Assembly: GCA_024742735.1 (NCBI GenBank)
Contig: JANSXV010000004.1
Coordinates: 1-64,000, forward strand
Direction of reading: 5' to 3'
Length of the DNA: 64,000 nt
Source of the DNA: Alphaproteobacteria bacterium
GTDB lineage: Bacteria > Pseudomonadota > Alphaproteobacteria > Caulobacterales > Maricaulaceae
Positions 27,831 through 35,681 of this stretch are shown piece after piece (positions within the stretch are counted from its first letter, which is position 1; the number at the start of each line of letters is the position of its first letter). The translations under genes were made by a program, and so were the position numbers. Below the pieces are notes generated by a model. That model was not told the DNA's origin. It saw only the letters and a program-made list of their open reading frames with translations, and ran no database searches.

Positions 27831-29156
27831 CTAGAACCGCGCGTTCAGACCAAGACGCAGCCCGCCCACGACGCCGTCATCATTGGCGATCTGGGCCGGA
27901 CGGTCATCCACGAACAGATCGTCGCCGCTGGTCGGGTTGAAGAAGCCGCCCAGATCAGAGGCCTGCGTGGCGTGACCGGACACGTCCAGCGCGAGGCGGT
28001 CGGTCAGGCGGAACCTTGCGCCGACTTTGCCCTTGAAGCCCCAGGTCCCGCCGTCATCGCTCTGGCTGATCGTCGAGGTGAAGTTATTGTCCGGCCCGCA
28101 GGCGCCGCAGACATTCTCCTGGACCGAGGTGAAGTCGGTATTCTGGAGCCCGGCGATGCCGAACAGACCGCCATAGATCGCCACCCAGGGATTGATGTCG
28201 TGCTCCAGCACGCCGCCGAACCCGACAGAGTAGAAGTCCTGCTCAAGGCTGGCGGTCGTGTTCTGGAAAATGTCCGCGAAGGTCGGCGACTGCAGTTCGG
28301 TGCGCACCGACTGCTCCACACGGGTGTAGCCGAAGAAGACCGTCGGGCGCAGGCGCGTACGCTCGCCGAGCGGATAATCGCACGCGAAGCCGAATTTCGC
28401 ATTGAACAGGTCGACCTCACGCTCGAGCGCCGCCTCAAGCCCGGTATCGCCCAGAAACACACCTGTCGGCCCGCCGTCGAAGGGGCGGTCCTGGTAGGTG
28501 ATGGCCGTGTAAGTCATGGCGGTCGGGGAAACCGCGCCCACATCGCCTGCATCGCCATTGGCGACGGCGATGTCGAAGAAGGCGTAGTCGGCGAAGCCGA
28601 ACGGGCTGTTGAAAGCCCCGCTGAAGGACACGCCGCTCAATTCCACGCGGTCGCCGCCCTCGACCAGCGGGACCTCATCGGTTCCCGGGTCACCGGGAGG
28701 TCCGGTCAGCACCGTACCGGCGCCGAAATCGGGCAGATCCAGTGTCAGGTAATCCAGATTGATCCCGAAGATCGGGCCAGGAAGCGCGATGTCCGGCGTG
28801 CGGCCAGGGGGGTTGCGGCTGGGATAGGCCGTCCCACGGTCCAGGTCGATGACGAGGGTTTCACCCGGCCCGGCGGCGGCCGCCGGGATCACGATATCGG
28901 CCCCGCCCGGACTCCGGATCACGATCTCGCCGCGGCTGCCGCGATCGCCTGGCAACATGAAGATCAGGGCGCCGTCGTCATCCTCGTCTTCCTCTGCGGG
29001 CACTTCGCTCCCGTCTGGAAGCCTGAAGGAAATGCTCTGAACGGGAACCTCTTCGGCCCCCTCGCCCACCAGCACCGCGCGCTGGCCGTATACCGCCCAG
29101 GCGGCGGCGGTGATCATGAAAAACGCGGCGAATACGAAAATGATTGAACGCAGCAT
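27831..29156 (-). CDS. outer-membrane beta-barrel protein
   Basis: A 441-residue exported protein, first gene of a four-gene operon. It has an N-terminal signal segment (MLRSIIFVFAAFFMITAAAW), an extracellular or periplasmic acidic region (residues 50-140, with PAEEDEDDDGALIF), then alternating beta strands from about 200 to the end. It ends in an aromatic residue (GLRLGLNARF), the usual barrel C-terminus. A cysteine pair CGACG lies near 350. The ATG follows GGGGAGGGG, and a perfect CtrA box lies 16 nt upstream. It could be an anchor, exporter or substrate of its protease partners. Confidence 0.75.
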   Translation of the reverse strand: MLRSIIFVFAAFFMITAAAWAVYGQRAVLVGEGAEEVPVQSISFRLPDGSEVPAEEDEDDDGALIFMLPGDRGSRGEIVIRSPGGADIVIPAAAAGPGETLVIDLDRGTAYPSRNPPGRTPDIALPGPIFGINLDYLTLDLPDFGAGTVLTGPPGDPGTDEVPLVEGGDRVELSGVSFSGAFNSPFGFADYAFFDIAVANGDAGDVGAVSPTAMTYTAITYQDRPFDGGPTGVFLGDTGLEAALEREVDLFNAKFGFACDYPLGERTRLRPTVFFGYTRVEQSVRTELQSPTFADIFQNTTASLEQDFYSVGFGGVLEHDINPWVAIYGGLFGIAGLQNTDFTSVQENVCGACGPDNNFTSTISQSDDGGTWGFKGKVGARFRLTDRLALDVSGHATQASDLGGFFNPTSGDDLFVDDRPAQIANDDGVVGGLRLGLNARF

Positions 29157-29172
29157 AGGCCCCTCCCCGGAC

Positions 29173-29188
29173 TTAATGCTTCGTTAAC
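29173..29188. promoter_or_regulatory. perfect CtrA box before the barrel-protease operon
   Basis: TTAA-TGCTTCG-TTAAC matches the full CtrA consensus including the terminal C. It is 16 nt upstream of the barrel-protein ATG. A box this close to the start would more easily block than activate transcription unless the start point lies inside it. The rest of 29189-29344 shows no gene. Confidence 0.7.
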
Positions 29189-29344
29189 CATAGCACGAAT
29201 GATGAAATATGCCACGGCTCACGGGAATGTTCAGGCTATAACACCCTATAGGTGCGCCCTCTGTCGAAAGTTGGGAGAATCATGAAGTTTCCGCCTTTTG
29301 CAGCAGACGGCGCGTAAGCAGGAGGCTGCGGGCTCCCGCGCACG

Positions 29345-29376
29345 AAAACGGCCGGACCCCGCCAGGACCCGGCCGT
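29345..29376 (-). terminator. probable terminator after hflC
   Basis: Arms ACGGCCGG and CCGGCCGT form an 8-bp stem over a 13-nt loop, followed on the minus strand by TTTTCG. It lies 28 nt after the hflC stop codon. Confidence 0.7.
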
Positions 29377-29404
29377 CATCGGTGCGTCGTTCAGGCGTGG
29401 CCGC

Positions 29405-30298
29405 CTAGTTGTTCGCCGACGATCCGTCTCTGAAACGGAAATACTCGAAGAACTCCGAGTCCGGCGGCACCACGATGGGCGTACCGTCGCGCAACGCGGT
29501 CTCATAGGCGATCATGGAGCGGTAGAAGGCGAAGAACTCCGGATCCTGGCCATAGGCGGCCGCGTAGATCCGGTTGCGCTGAGCGTCACCGTCACCGCGG
29601 ATGCGATCGGCTTCGGCGCGAGCGTTGGCCAGGATCACGGTGGCTTCACGGTCGGCGCCGGCGCGGATTTCCCGAGCCTGCTCCTCCCCTTCCGCACGGA
29701 TCAGCGAGGCCTGCTGTTCACGTTCGGACCGCATGCGCTGGAAGACGCGCTCCTCCACATCGTCCGGCAGGTCCGCGCGCAGGATGCGCACGTCGATGAC
29801 TTCAATGCCGAGATCGGCGCGCAGAACCGCCGAGGCGACCGCCGCCTCGACCCGGTCCATGAGCGCGGCGCGCTGGCCGGAGATCACTTCCTGGGACGGG
29901 ATCGAGCCGACCACAGCGCGCAGCGCGTCTTCGGTGATGGTCGCCAGGCGCAACTGGGCGCCGGACTCGGTGCGCACGGTCTGGAAAAAGCGCAGCGGAT
30001 CGATGACCCGGTAGCGCAGGAAAGCGTCGACCTCCAGACGCTCCTGGTCTCCGGCCTGGATCTGGCGCGGCGTCATGTCGAACTCGACATTGCGCTTGTC
30101 GAAATGCAGCACCTCTTCCCAAGGCAGTTTGAACTGCAGGCCGGGATCTTCATCGCCGACCTCGTTGATCACGCGGACCGGATCGCCGAAGCGCAGCACG
30201 AGGGCGGACTGGGTTTCGCTGACCGTGTAGGTGGCCGTAGCGACGCCGACGGCGGCGGCGCCGATCAGCAGCACAGCCAGGATCGTAAGAATTCTCAT
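29405..30298 (-). CDS. hflC: HflC, SPFH-domain membrane protein
   Basis: A 297-residue inner-membrane protein with one N-terminal helix (residues 3-23) and a band-7/SPFH domain (LVLRFGDPVRVI ... PGLQFKLPW), then a long coiled coil rich in Glu, Arg and Ala. With HflK it forms a large ring that encloses and regulates the FtsH protease. It is the second gene of the hflKC pair and starts 3 nt after hflK stops. The length is normal. Confidence 0.95.
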   Translation of the reverse strand: MRILTILAVLLIGAAAVGVATATYTVSETQSALVLRFGDPVRVINEVGDEDPGLQFKLPWEEVLHFDKRNVEFDMTPRQIQAGDQERLEVDAFLRYRVIDPLRFFQTVRTESGAQLRLATITEDALRAVVGSIPSQEVISGQRAALMDRVEAAVASAVLRADLGIEVIDVRILRADLPDDVEERVFQRMRSEREQQASLIRAEGEEQAREIRAGADREATVILANARAEADRIRGDGDAQRNRIYAAAYGQDPEFFAFYRSMIAYETALRDGTPIVVPPDSEFFEYFRFRDGSSANN

Positions 30299-30301
30299 GA
30301 T

Positions 30302-31468
30302 TTAGCCTCCCTGACCGGAGCCGGCGGCGTCGCTGCGCGTCCCGCGCGTCTGACCGAGACGGTCAAGCGGCAGATACGGCACGGCGCCATTGCCTTGCTG
30401 GTCGAGAATGATGAGTTCGGACCGGCCGAGCACCCGTTCCATGGTCTCCAGGAACATGCGCTGGCGGGTCACGTCCGGCGCCTGGGCGTATTCGGCATAG
30501 ATCGCGTTGAAGCGGTCGGCCTGACCTTCGGCTTCTGCGATCACCTGGTCGCGATAACCGCGCGCCTCTTCAAGCAGCCGCACCGCGTCACCACGCGCTT
30601 CGGGAACGACCCGGTTGGCGTAGGCGGTGGCCTGAAGCTGCAGGCGCTCGGCGTCCTGGCCTGCGGCGATGACGTCCTGGAAGGCCGCGATCACGTCCGG
30701 CGGCGGCGAAGCCTCTTGCAGCTGCACCCCGACGATGCGGATGCCCGCTTCATAGCTGTCCAGGGTGGACTGGATGATGTCCTCGGCGCGCTGGGCGACC
30801 TCGCCCCGGCCCTGACCGATGATCGGCTGCAGGTCGGAGGTGCCGACCACCTCGCGCATGGCGCTTTCGGCGACGGCGCGGACCATGGACTGCTGGTCGC
30901 GCACGTTGAACAGATAGGCGCGCACATTGGCCGGATCGACCTGCCACTGCACCGTGAAGGAGATGTCGGCGATATTCTCGTCGCGCGTCACCATCAGGGC
31001 TTCCTGGGCCGTATTGCCGATGGTCACCGAGCGGATATTGGTCACATCCTCGATGCGTACGGTCTCGATCGGGGTGGGCAGCTTGAACTGCAGACCCGCG
31101 CCGGTGGTGCGGGCGTATTCTCCGAAGCGCAGGACGACGCCGGCTTCACCGGGGCCGACCTGATAGACCGAGGCGATGCCCAGAAGCACCAGCGCGCCGA
31201 GGCCGACCACCGCGCCGATGGCGCCGCCGCCCTTGCCGCCCTTGCCCTTGCCGCCGCCGGAACCGTTGTTTCCGCCGCCTCTGCCGCCGAGCCAGGCCTG
31301 GAAGCGGCGCACCAGCTCTTCAAGGTCGGGCTCGTTTCCGCCGCCACCCGGGCCGCGGCCGCCGCCGGGCCGATTGGGGCCGTTGCCCCAGGGATTGTTG
31401 TTATTGTTGTTCGAGCCGCCGCCCGAGCCCCAGGGCCCGCCGCCGCCTGAATTGTCATTCCAGGGCAT
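30302..31468 (-). CDS. hflK: HflK, SPFH-domain membrane protein
   Basis: A 388-residue protein beginning MPWNDNSGGGGPWGSGGG: a Gly/Asn-rich cytoplasmic segment, one membrane helix near residues 82-102, and an SPFH domain (VLRFGEYARTTGAGLQFKLP) followed by a coiled coil. HflK pairs with HflC to modulate FtsH. The ATG at 31468 matches the usual HflK start; an extension to 31513 is unsupported. The low-complexity N-terminus is common in this family. Confidence 0.95.
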   Translation of the reverse strand: MPWNDNSGGGGPWGSGGGSNNNNNNPWGNGPNRPGGGRGPGGGGNEPDLEELVRRFQAWLGGRGGGNNGSGGGKGKGGKGGGAIGAVVGLGALVLLGIASVYQVGPGEAGVVLRFGEYARTTGAGLQFKLPTPIETVRIEDVTNIRSVTIGNTAQEALMVTRDENIADISFTVQWQVDPANVRAYLFNVRDQQSMVRAVAESAMREVVGTSDLQPIIGQGRGEVAQRAEDIIQSTLDSYEAGIRIVGVQLQEASPPPDVIAAFQDVIAAGQDAERLQLQATAYANRVVPEARGDAVRLLEEARGYRDQVIAEAEGQADRFNAIYAEYAQAPDVTRQRMFLETMERVLGRSELIILDQQGNGAVPYLPLDRLGQTRGTRSDAAGSGQGG

Positions 31469-31562
31469 GTATCTCCCCGCTCCTGTCGTGGATTTGATCC
31501 GCGTATATATCAACCGTGTATGTGGACGGTGAGGCCGTCCGGTTCAAGCAAAACCGGGCGTG

Positions 31563-32084
31563 TCAGGCAGTCGCGACCCGATCGAGCACCTTTACAGTGA
31601 ACCCGGCGTCATCGCGCTCGCCCCGTTCAACGCGCTCGGAACGGACCAGCCGCCATTGCTGCGGATCCAGCGCGGGGAAGCGGGCGTCGCCCTCCGGCTC
31701 CAGATCGACCTCGGTCAGATAGAGGCGCTGCGTGCGCTCCAGCAGGTCGGCGTATAGCTGCGCCCCGCCGATCAGACAGACCTCGTCCACGCCGGCGCGC
31801 TGGGCTTCGCGGGTTGCAGCCTCCAGCGCTTCTTCGGCGTCGGCGAAGACCTGAGCGCCCTCCACCCCGGGCAGCGTCGAGCTGATCACATAGTTGGCCC
31901 GGCCCGGCAGAGGCTTCCTCGGCAGGCTCTCCCAGGTCTTGCGCCCCATGATCACCGGCTTGCCCAGCGTGGCTTCCTTGAACCGCTTCAGGTCCGACGG
32001 AATACGCCAGGGCAGATCGCCGTTCCGCCCGATCACGCCGTTCTTCGCGACCGCCACGACGGCGGCGAGGATGGGGTCCGTCAT
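31563..32084 (-). CDS. folA: dihydrofolate reductase
   Basis: A 173-residue enzyme with NGVIGRNGDLPWRIPSDLKRFK (catalytic Asp in SDLKRF) and GRKTWESLP. It reduces dihydrofolate to tetrahydrofolate with NADPH in the cytoplasm. Its ATG abuts the thyA stop codon at 32085, so the two folate-cycle genes are coupled: thymidylate synthase produces dihydrofolate and this enzyme recycles it. I see no sign of a trimethoprim-resistant type. Confidence 0.97.
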   Translation of the reverse strand: MTDPILAAVVAVAKNGVIGRNGDLPWRIPSDLKRFKEATLGKPVIMGRKTWESLPRKPLPGRANYVISSTLPGVEGAQVFADAEEALEAATREAQRAGVDEVCLIGGAQLYADLLERTQRLYLTEVDLEPEGDARFPALDPQQWRLVRSERVERGERDDAGFTVKVLDRVATA

Positions 32085-32933
32085 CTAAACCGCCACCGGC
32101 GCCTTGATGGCCGGATGGGGGTCATAGCCGTCGATGCACAGATCCTCGTATTCAAAGGCGAACAGGTCTTTCACATCCGGCTTCAGGTGCAGCGTCGGCA
32201 GGTCGCGCGGCGCCCGCGAAAGTTGTTCGCGGACCTGGTCCACATGATTGGCGTAGATGTGCGCATCGCCGAACGTGTGCACATACTCGCCGGGCTCATA
32301 GCCTGTGGCCTGGGCCACCATGGACAGCAGCAGGGCGTAGCTTGCGATGTTGAACGGCACGCCCAGGAACATGTCGGCGCTGCGCTGGTAGAGCTGCAGG
32401 TGCAGCCGGCCGCCCAGAACCTTGAACTGGCACAGCGTATGGCAGGGCGGCAGGGCCATGGACGGCACGTCGGCCGGGTTCCAGGCCGACAGCACCAGGC
32501 GCCGGCTGTCCGGGCTCGCCTTGATCTGCTCGATCAGGCTGGCGAGCTGGTCGATCTCCTGCCCGTCCGGGCCGGTCCAGGCCCGCCACTGCTTGCCGTA
32601 GACGGGACCGAGCTCGCCATTTTCGTCGGCCCACTCATCCCAGATCGTGACGCCGCGCTCCTGCAGCCAGCGCACATTGGTCATGCCCTTGATGAACCAC
32701 AAAAGCTCGACGGCCACGCCCTTGAAGAAGACTTTCTTGGTGGTCAGCAGCGGGAAGCCGGCCCGCAGATCACACCGGATCTGCCGGCCGAACACGCCCC
32801 GCGTGCCGGTGCCTGTGCGGTCGGTCTGATCCTCGCCGGTCTCCAGAATGTCGCGCAACAGGTCGAGATAGGCGGTCTCGATAGCCGAGCCGGTTTGCAG
32901 CGTTTCCTGCGGCGATGTCTCAGCCAGGACCAT
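32085..32933 (-). CDS. thyA: thymidylate synthase
   Basis: A 282-residue thymidylate synthase with [19 protein letters not shown], catalytic Cys164 in [10 protein letters not shown] and the late motif [14 protein letters not shown]. It methylates dUMP to dTMP using methylene-tetrahydrofolate. The ATG at 32933 follows GGAG. It is the first gene of the thyA-folA operon. The length is slightly above E. coli ThyA (264) because of an N-terminal extension of about 15 residues. Confidence 0.97.
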   Translation of the reverse strand: MVLAETSPQETLQTGSAIETAYLDLLRDILETGEDQTDRTGTGTRGVFGRQIRCDLRAGFPLLTTKKVFFKGVAVELLWFIKGMTNVRWLQERGVTIWDEWADENGELGPVYGKQWRAWTGPDGQEIDQLASLIEQIKASPDSRRLVLSAWNPADVPSMALPPCHTLCQFKVLGGRLHLQLYQRSADMFLGVPFNIASYALLLSMVAQATGYEPGEYVHTFGDAHIYANHVDQVREQLSRAPRDLPTLHLKPDVKDLFAFEYEDLCIDGYDPHPAIKAPVAV

Positions 32934-33075
32934 GGGCGGCTCCTTTGCGTTTGCGGCCCAAATCTAACGCGGCCGGTGATTCGTTAAACCGGCTGCAGTG
33001 AGCGGCTTGGGGAAAAGCGGGTGCTGTCGTCGATAATTCACTTGTCAGCGGTGTGGGATTGCGTTTCCAATATCG

Positions 33076-33090
33076 GAACAATTAGGGAAC
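33076..33090 (-). promoter_or_regulatory. LexA (SOS) box upstream of the VOC gene
   Basis: Read on the minus strand it is GTTC-CCTAATT-GTTC, an exact match to the alphaproteobacterial SOS box GTTC-N7-GTTC. It lies 17 nt before the ATG at 33108. thyA is divergent but 142 nt away. Confidence 0.65.
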
Positions 33091-33107
33091 AAATGGGAGA
33101 TTCCAAA

Positions 33108-33491
33108 ATGATTGGGTATGTGACGCTCGGCACCAACGACCTGGCGCGTGGCGTGAAGTTCTATGACGCCATCGCGAAGCTGCTGGATACGCCGCGCATG
33201 ATGGAGGGCGAAACCTACGTCGCCTGGGGCACGATGGACGGCGGGGCCGGGATCGGCCTGATGCACCCGTTCGACGGCAAGCCGGCCACGGTGGGCAACG
33301 GCGTCATGGTCGCCCTGATGGCGCGGGACGAAGCCCATGTGCGTGAGATCTACGACACCGCGCTGGCCAACGGCGGTACCGATGAAGGCGCGCCTGGCTT
33401 GCGAGACGGCGGGTTCTACGCCGCCTATTTCCGCGACCCCGACGGCAACAAGCTGAACGCCTTCGTGATGAGCGCGCCCATGGCCGGATAA
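33108..33491 (+). CDS. VOC-family (glyoxalase-like) protein
   Basis: A 127-residue protein of the vicinal oxygen chelate fold: MIGYVTLGTNDLARGVKFYD, then VGNGVMVALMARDEAHVREI and FRDPDGNKLNAFVM. Such proteins bind a metal and act as lyases, dioxygenases or resistance proteins; the reaction here is unknown. The ATG at 33108 follows GGGAGATT; an upstream ATG at 33093 adds five residues. The SOS box at 33076-33090 suggests induction after DNA damage. A strong terminator follows. Confidence 0.88.
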   Translation: MIGYVTLGTNDLARGVKFYDAIAKLLDTPRMMEGETYVAWGTMDGGAGIGLMHPFDGKPATVGNGVMVALMARDEAHVREIYDTALANGGTDEGAPGLRDGGFYAAYFRDPDGNKLNAFVMSAPMAG

Positions 33492-33501
33492 GCGGATCGG
33501 C

Positions 33502-33535
33502 AGCGCGCCGCCTTTAAGTGCGGCGCGCTTTCGCT
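33502..33535 (+). terminator. intrinsic terminator after the VOC gene
   Basis: A perfect 10-bp stem, AGCGCGCCGC / GCGGCGCGCT, with an 8-nt loop is followed by TTCGCTTAT. It separates the VOC gene from the tmRNA gene that begins just downstream. Confidence 0.75.
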
Positions 33536-33543
33536 TATATTAA

Positions 33544-33893
33544 ACGTGCCCGCTTCGGCGGACTATGGCGATAAACGCGCGTGTAATAACCAGACCGGAC
33601 CCGGGTGCGACTCCCGGCGGCTCCACCAACACCTTCCCCGCTCGTTGGGCGGACGTTCAAGGGGCCGAGTAGGATCGACGGATGGCTAAAGACGTTGCTT
33701 TCGCCCGAATGGGCTTCGTTACCAGCCCACTCAAAGTAGTTGCCAACGACAACTATGCTGAAGAGGTCGCCCTCGCTGCGTAAGCAGCGCGAGCATCTCG
33801 CACTTAAGTCCTGATCTCTAGCAAGGTCAGGCGGGGTTCGGGGGCGCCTGGCAACAGAAGCCCCCACTTATCCCCATGGACCGACGAGACAGG
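33544..33893 (+). ncRNA. ssrA: circularly permuted (two-piece) tmRNA
   Basis: The acceptor piece comes first and ends in a T-arm (CCGGG-TGCGACT-CCCGG, 33601-33617), the 3' acceptor strand CGGCTCC, discriminator A and CCA at 33626-33628. A 32-nt spacer follows. The coding piece begins GGGGCCG (33661-33667), pairing with CGGCTCC including the G3-U70 pair read by alanyl-tRNA synthetase, then GGATCGAC of the D-like region. The tag frame 33742-33783 encodes ANDNYAEEVALAA-stop, giving AANDNYAEEVALAA with the charged alanine. tmRNA rescues stalled ribosomes. Outer ends are approximate. The T-loop has G where T is usual (TGCG not TTCG). A TATATT at 33536-33541 may be its -10 box. Confidence 0.93.
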
Positions 33894-33894
33894 C

Positions 33895-35619
33895 TCAGGC
33901 CGCGCTGCGCAATGGCGTGAGCGTGCGCCGCACAGCGTCAAGAAGCGCGTCCGGGCGCAGGGGCTTGGCCAGAACCGCGTCGAACCCCGCCGCCCTGTAG
34001 GCGCGGACCTGATGATCCATGACATTGGCCGTCATGGCGATCACCGGAACCTCGGCGCCGGCGGGCGCGGCGCGGATCGCCATCAGGGCTTCCAGGCCAT
34101 CCATCTCCGGCATGCGAATGTCCATGAGGATGAGGTCGAATCCGGACTCAGCAGCCAAGGCGACGGCTTCGCTCCCATTGGACGCCAAGCGCACCGAAGC
34201 CTGCAACGGGCGCAGCAAACCGGCGGCGACAAGCCGGTTCGCCTCGCTGTCATCGGCGACCAGCACGCGCACGCCCTGAAGGCCGGCCTCGTCCACCCCG
34301 GCAGCCGGGACGTCGGGAGATGCGGTCCTGACGACCTGCACCAACGGCAGCGGCAGGTGCAATGTGAAGCAGCTGCCCTCGTTTGGCGTGCTCTCAGCAT
34401 TGAGCGACCCATCCATGAGATCGACGATCCGCATGACAATGGACAGGCCCAGCCCGGTGCCGCCATAGTGCCGCGTCGTCGACACGTCGGCCTGGGCGAA
34501 CGGTTCGAACACGCGCTGCAGTTCGTCCTGCGTCATACCGCAACCGGTGTCGCGCACGGAGATGATGACTTCGCCGGGTGCGCCGCCCGGCGCAGCGCTC
34601 ACCGTCACCTGGCCTTCGCGGGTGAACTTCGCCGCGTTGGAGACCAGATTGCCCAGCACCTGGACCAGGCGGAGCCGGTCGCCCATGCGATCGCTGTCTC
34701 CGAGCGCCGGGTCGATCACCAGCTCGAACCCGACGCCTTTGGCGCGCAGCTGGGATTCATGAAGCGCGGAAACGTGCTCCAGCGCCTCGCGCAGGCAGAA
34801 CGCCTCGCGCTCCAGCCTCATCTGGCCAGCTTCCACCTTGGAAAGATCCAGGATGTCGTTGAGCATGGCCAGAAGCTGATCGCCGGACGTGCGGATCAGA
34901 GCGACAGAACGCTGCTGCGCCTCATCCAGGCGGCTCTGGGACAGGATGTCGGCCATGCCCAGAACGCCATTGAGAGGTGTGCGTATTTCATGGCTCATAT
35001 TGGCGAGGAACGCTGATTTCGCGCGGTCGGCCGCTTCGGCCCGGCGCTTCTCTTCAGCCAGCGCCGCCATGGCCGCGCTCATTTCACGGCGGAACACGGC
35101 CGCGCCGACCCACGCGAACCCGGTCGAGGCGATCATCCCGGCGGCGAGCTGGCTGGTCCAGTGCGGGGCCTCTCCGGTCTGGACATACAGGATCCAGGTG
35201 GCGCCCTGAGTCGCCGCTGCGGCGATCGCCGCCACGGCCCCGTCCCGCGCGCCGAGGATCAGCGTGAACGTCATGACGATGGGCACCAGGATCACATTGC
35301 TGACCTGGGGCACCTTCCCGTTGATCAGGGCGAGCGCGATGATCGCCAGCGTAACCCCGCCGCCCAGAATGCGGGCCCGCCAGGCGAATCCGGACCGGCC
35401 CGTGTTGATCAGCAACGGCGCGACCCCGCAGGCCAGCGCCACAAGGCCGCCCAGCACGACGACAAACCATTCCCCCGGCAGATAGCGCAGATTGATCACC
35501 GTCAGCCCCGCCCCGAGCACGCACGCCAGAACCGCGAACACTGACAAGGCGCGCGCGGCCGCAACGCCCAGACGGTCATCGGGATCGGCAGGCGGCCAGT
35601 AGCGGCGCTCCAAGGTCAT
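33895..35619 (-). CDS. hybrid sensor histidine kinase/response regulator
   Basis: A 574-residue inner-membrane hybrid kinase. About six membrane helices fill residues 20-175, then a short coiled coil and HisKA with phospho-His210 in FLANMSHEIRTPLNG. The ATPase domain has NLVSNAAKFT, RDTGCGM and GGTGLGLSI. A C-terminal receiver domain carries phospho-Asp500 in LILMDIRMPEMDG. No known input domain such as PAS is visible. Without an Hpt domain it needs a separate phosphotransfer protein. The stop lies right next to the tmRNA gene, in convergent orientation. Confidence 0.94.
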   Translation of the reverse strand: MTLERRYWPPADPDDRLGVAAARALSVFAVLACVLGAGLTVINLRYLPGEWFVVVLGGLVALACGVAPLLINTGRSGFAWRARILGGGVTLAIIALALINGKVPQVSNVILVPIVMTFTLILGARDGAVAAIAAAATQGATWILYVQTGEAPHWTSQLAAGMIASTGFAWVGAAVFRREMSAAMAALAEEKRRAEAADRAKSAFLANMSHEIRTPLNGVLGMADILSQSRLDEAQQRSVALIRTSGDQLLAMLNDILDLSKVEAGQMRLEREAFCLREALEHVSALHESQLRAKGVGFELVIDPALGDSDRMGDRLRLVQVLGNLVSNAAKFTREGQVTVSAAPGGAPGEVIISVRDTGCGMTQDELQRVFEPFAQADVSTTRHYGGTGLGLSIVMRIVDLMDGSLNAESTPNEGSCFTLHLPLPLVQVVRTASPDVPAAGVDEAGLQGVRVLVADDSEANRLVAAGLLRPLQASVRLASNGSEAVALAAESGFDLILMDIRMPEMDGLEALMAIRAAPAGAEVPVIAMTANVMDHQVRAYRAAGFDAVLAKPLRPDALLDAVRRTLTPLRSAA

Positions 35620-35681
35620 CAGGTCTCTCCAGGCGATCTCGCCAAGACCCTACACTACAAGAGGTTTAAGCTTCGTGAGCT

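Noticed and set aside
31534-31558. Inverted repeats between hflK and folA
   Set aside because: Two short stems (GGACGG/CCGTCC and CCGGTT/AACCGG) without a T-tract or known motif; too weak to annotate.
33535-33867. 110-codon minus-strand frame containing GSRTRVRSGYYTR
   Set aside because: It is the antisense of the tmRNA gene; the SRTRVRS-type peptide is a known artefact of tRNA-like 3' ends.
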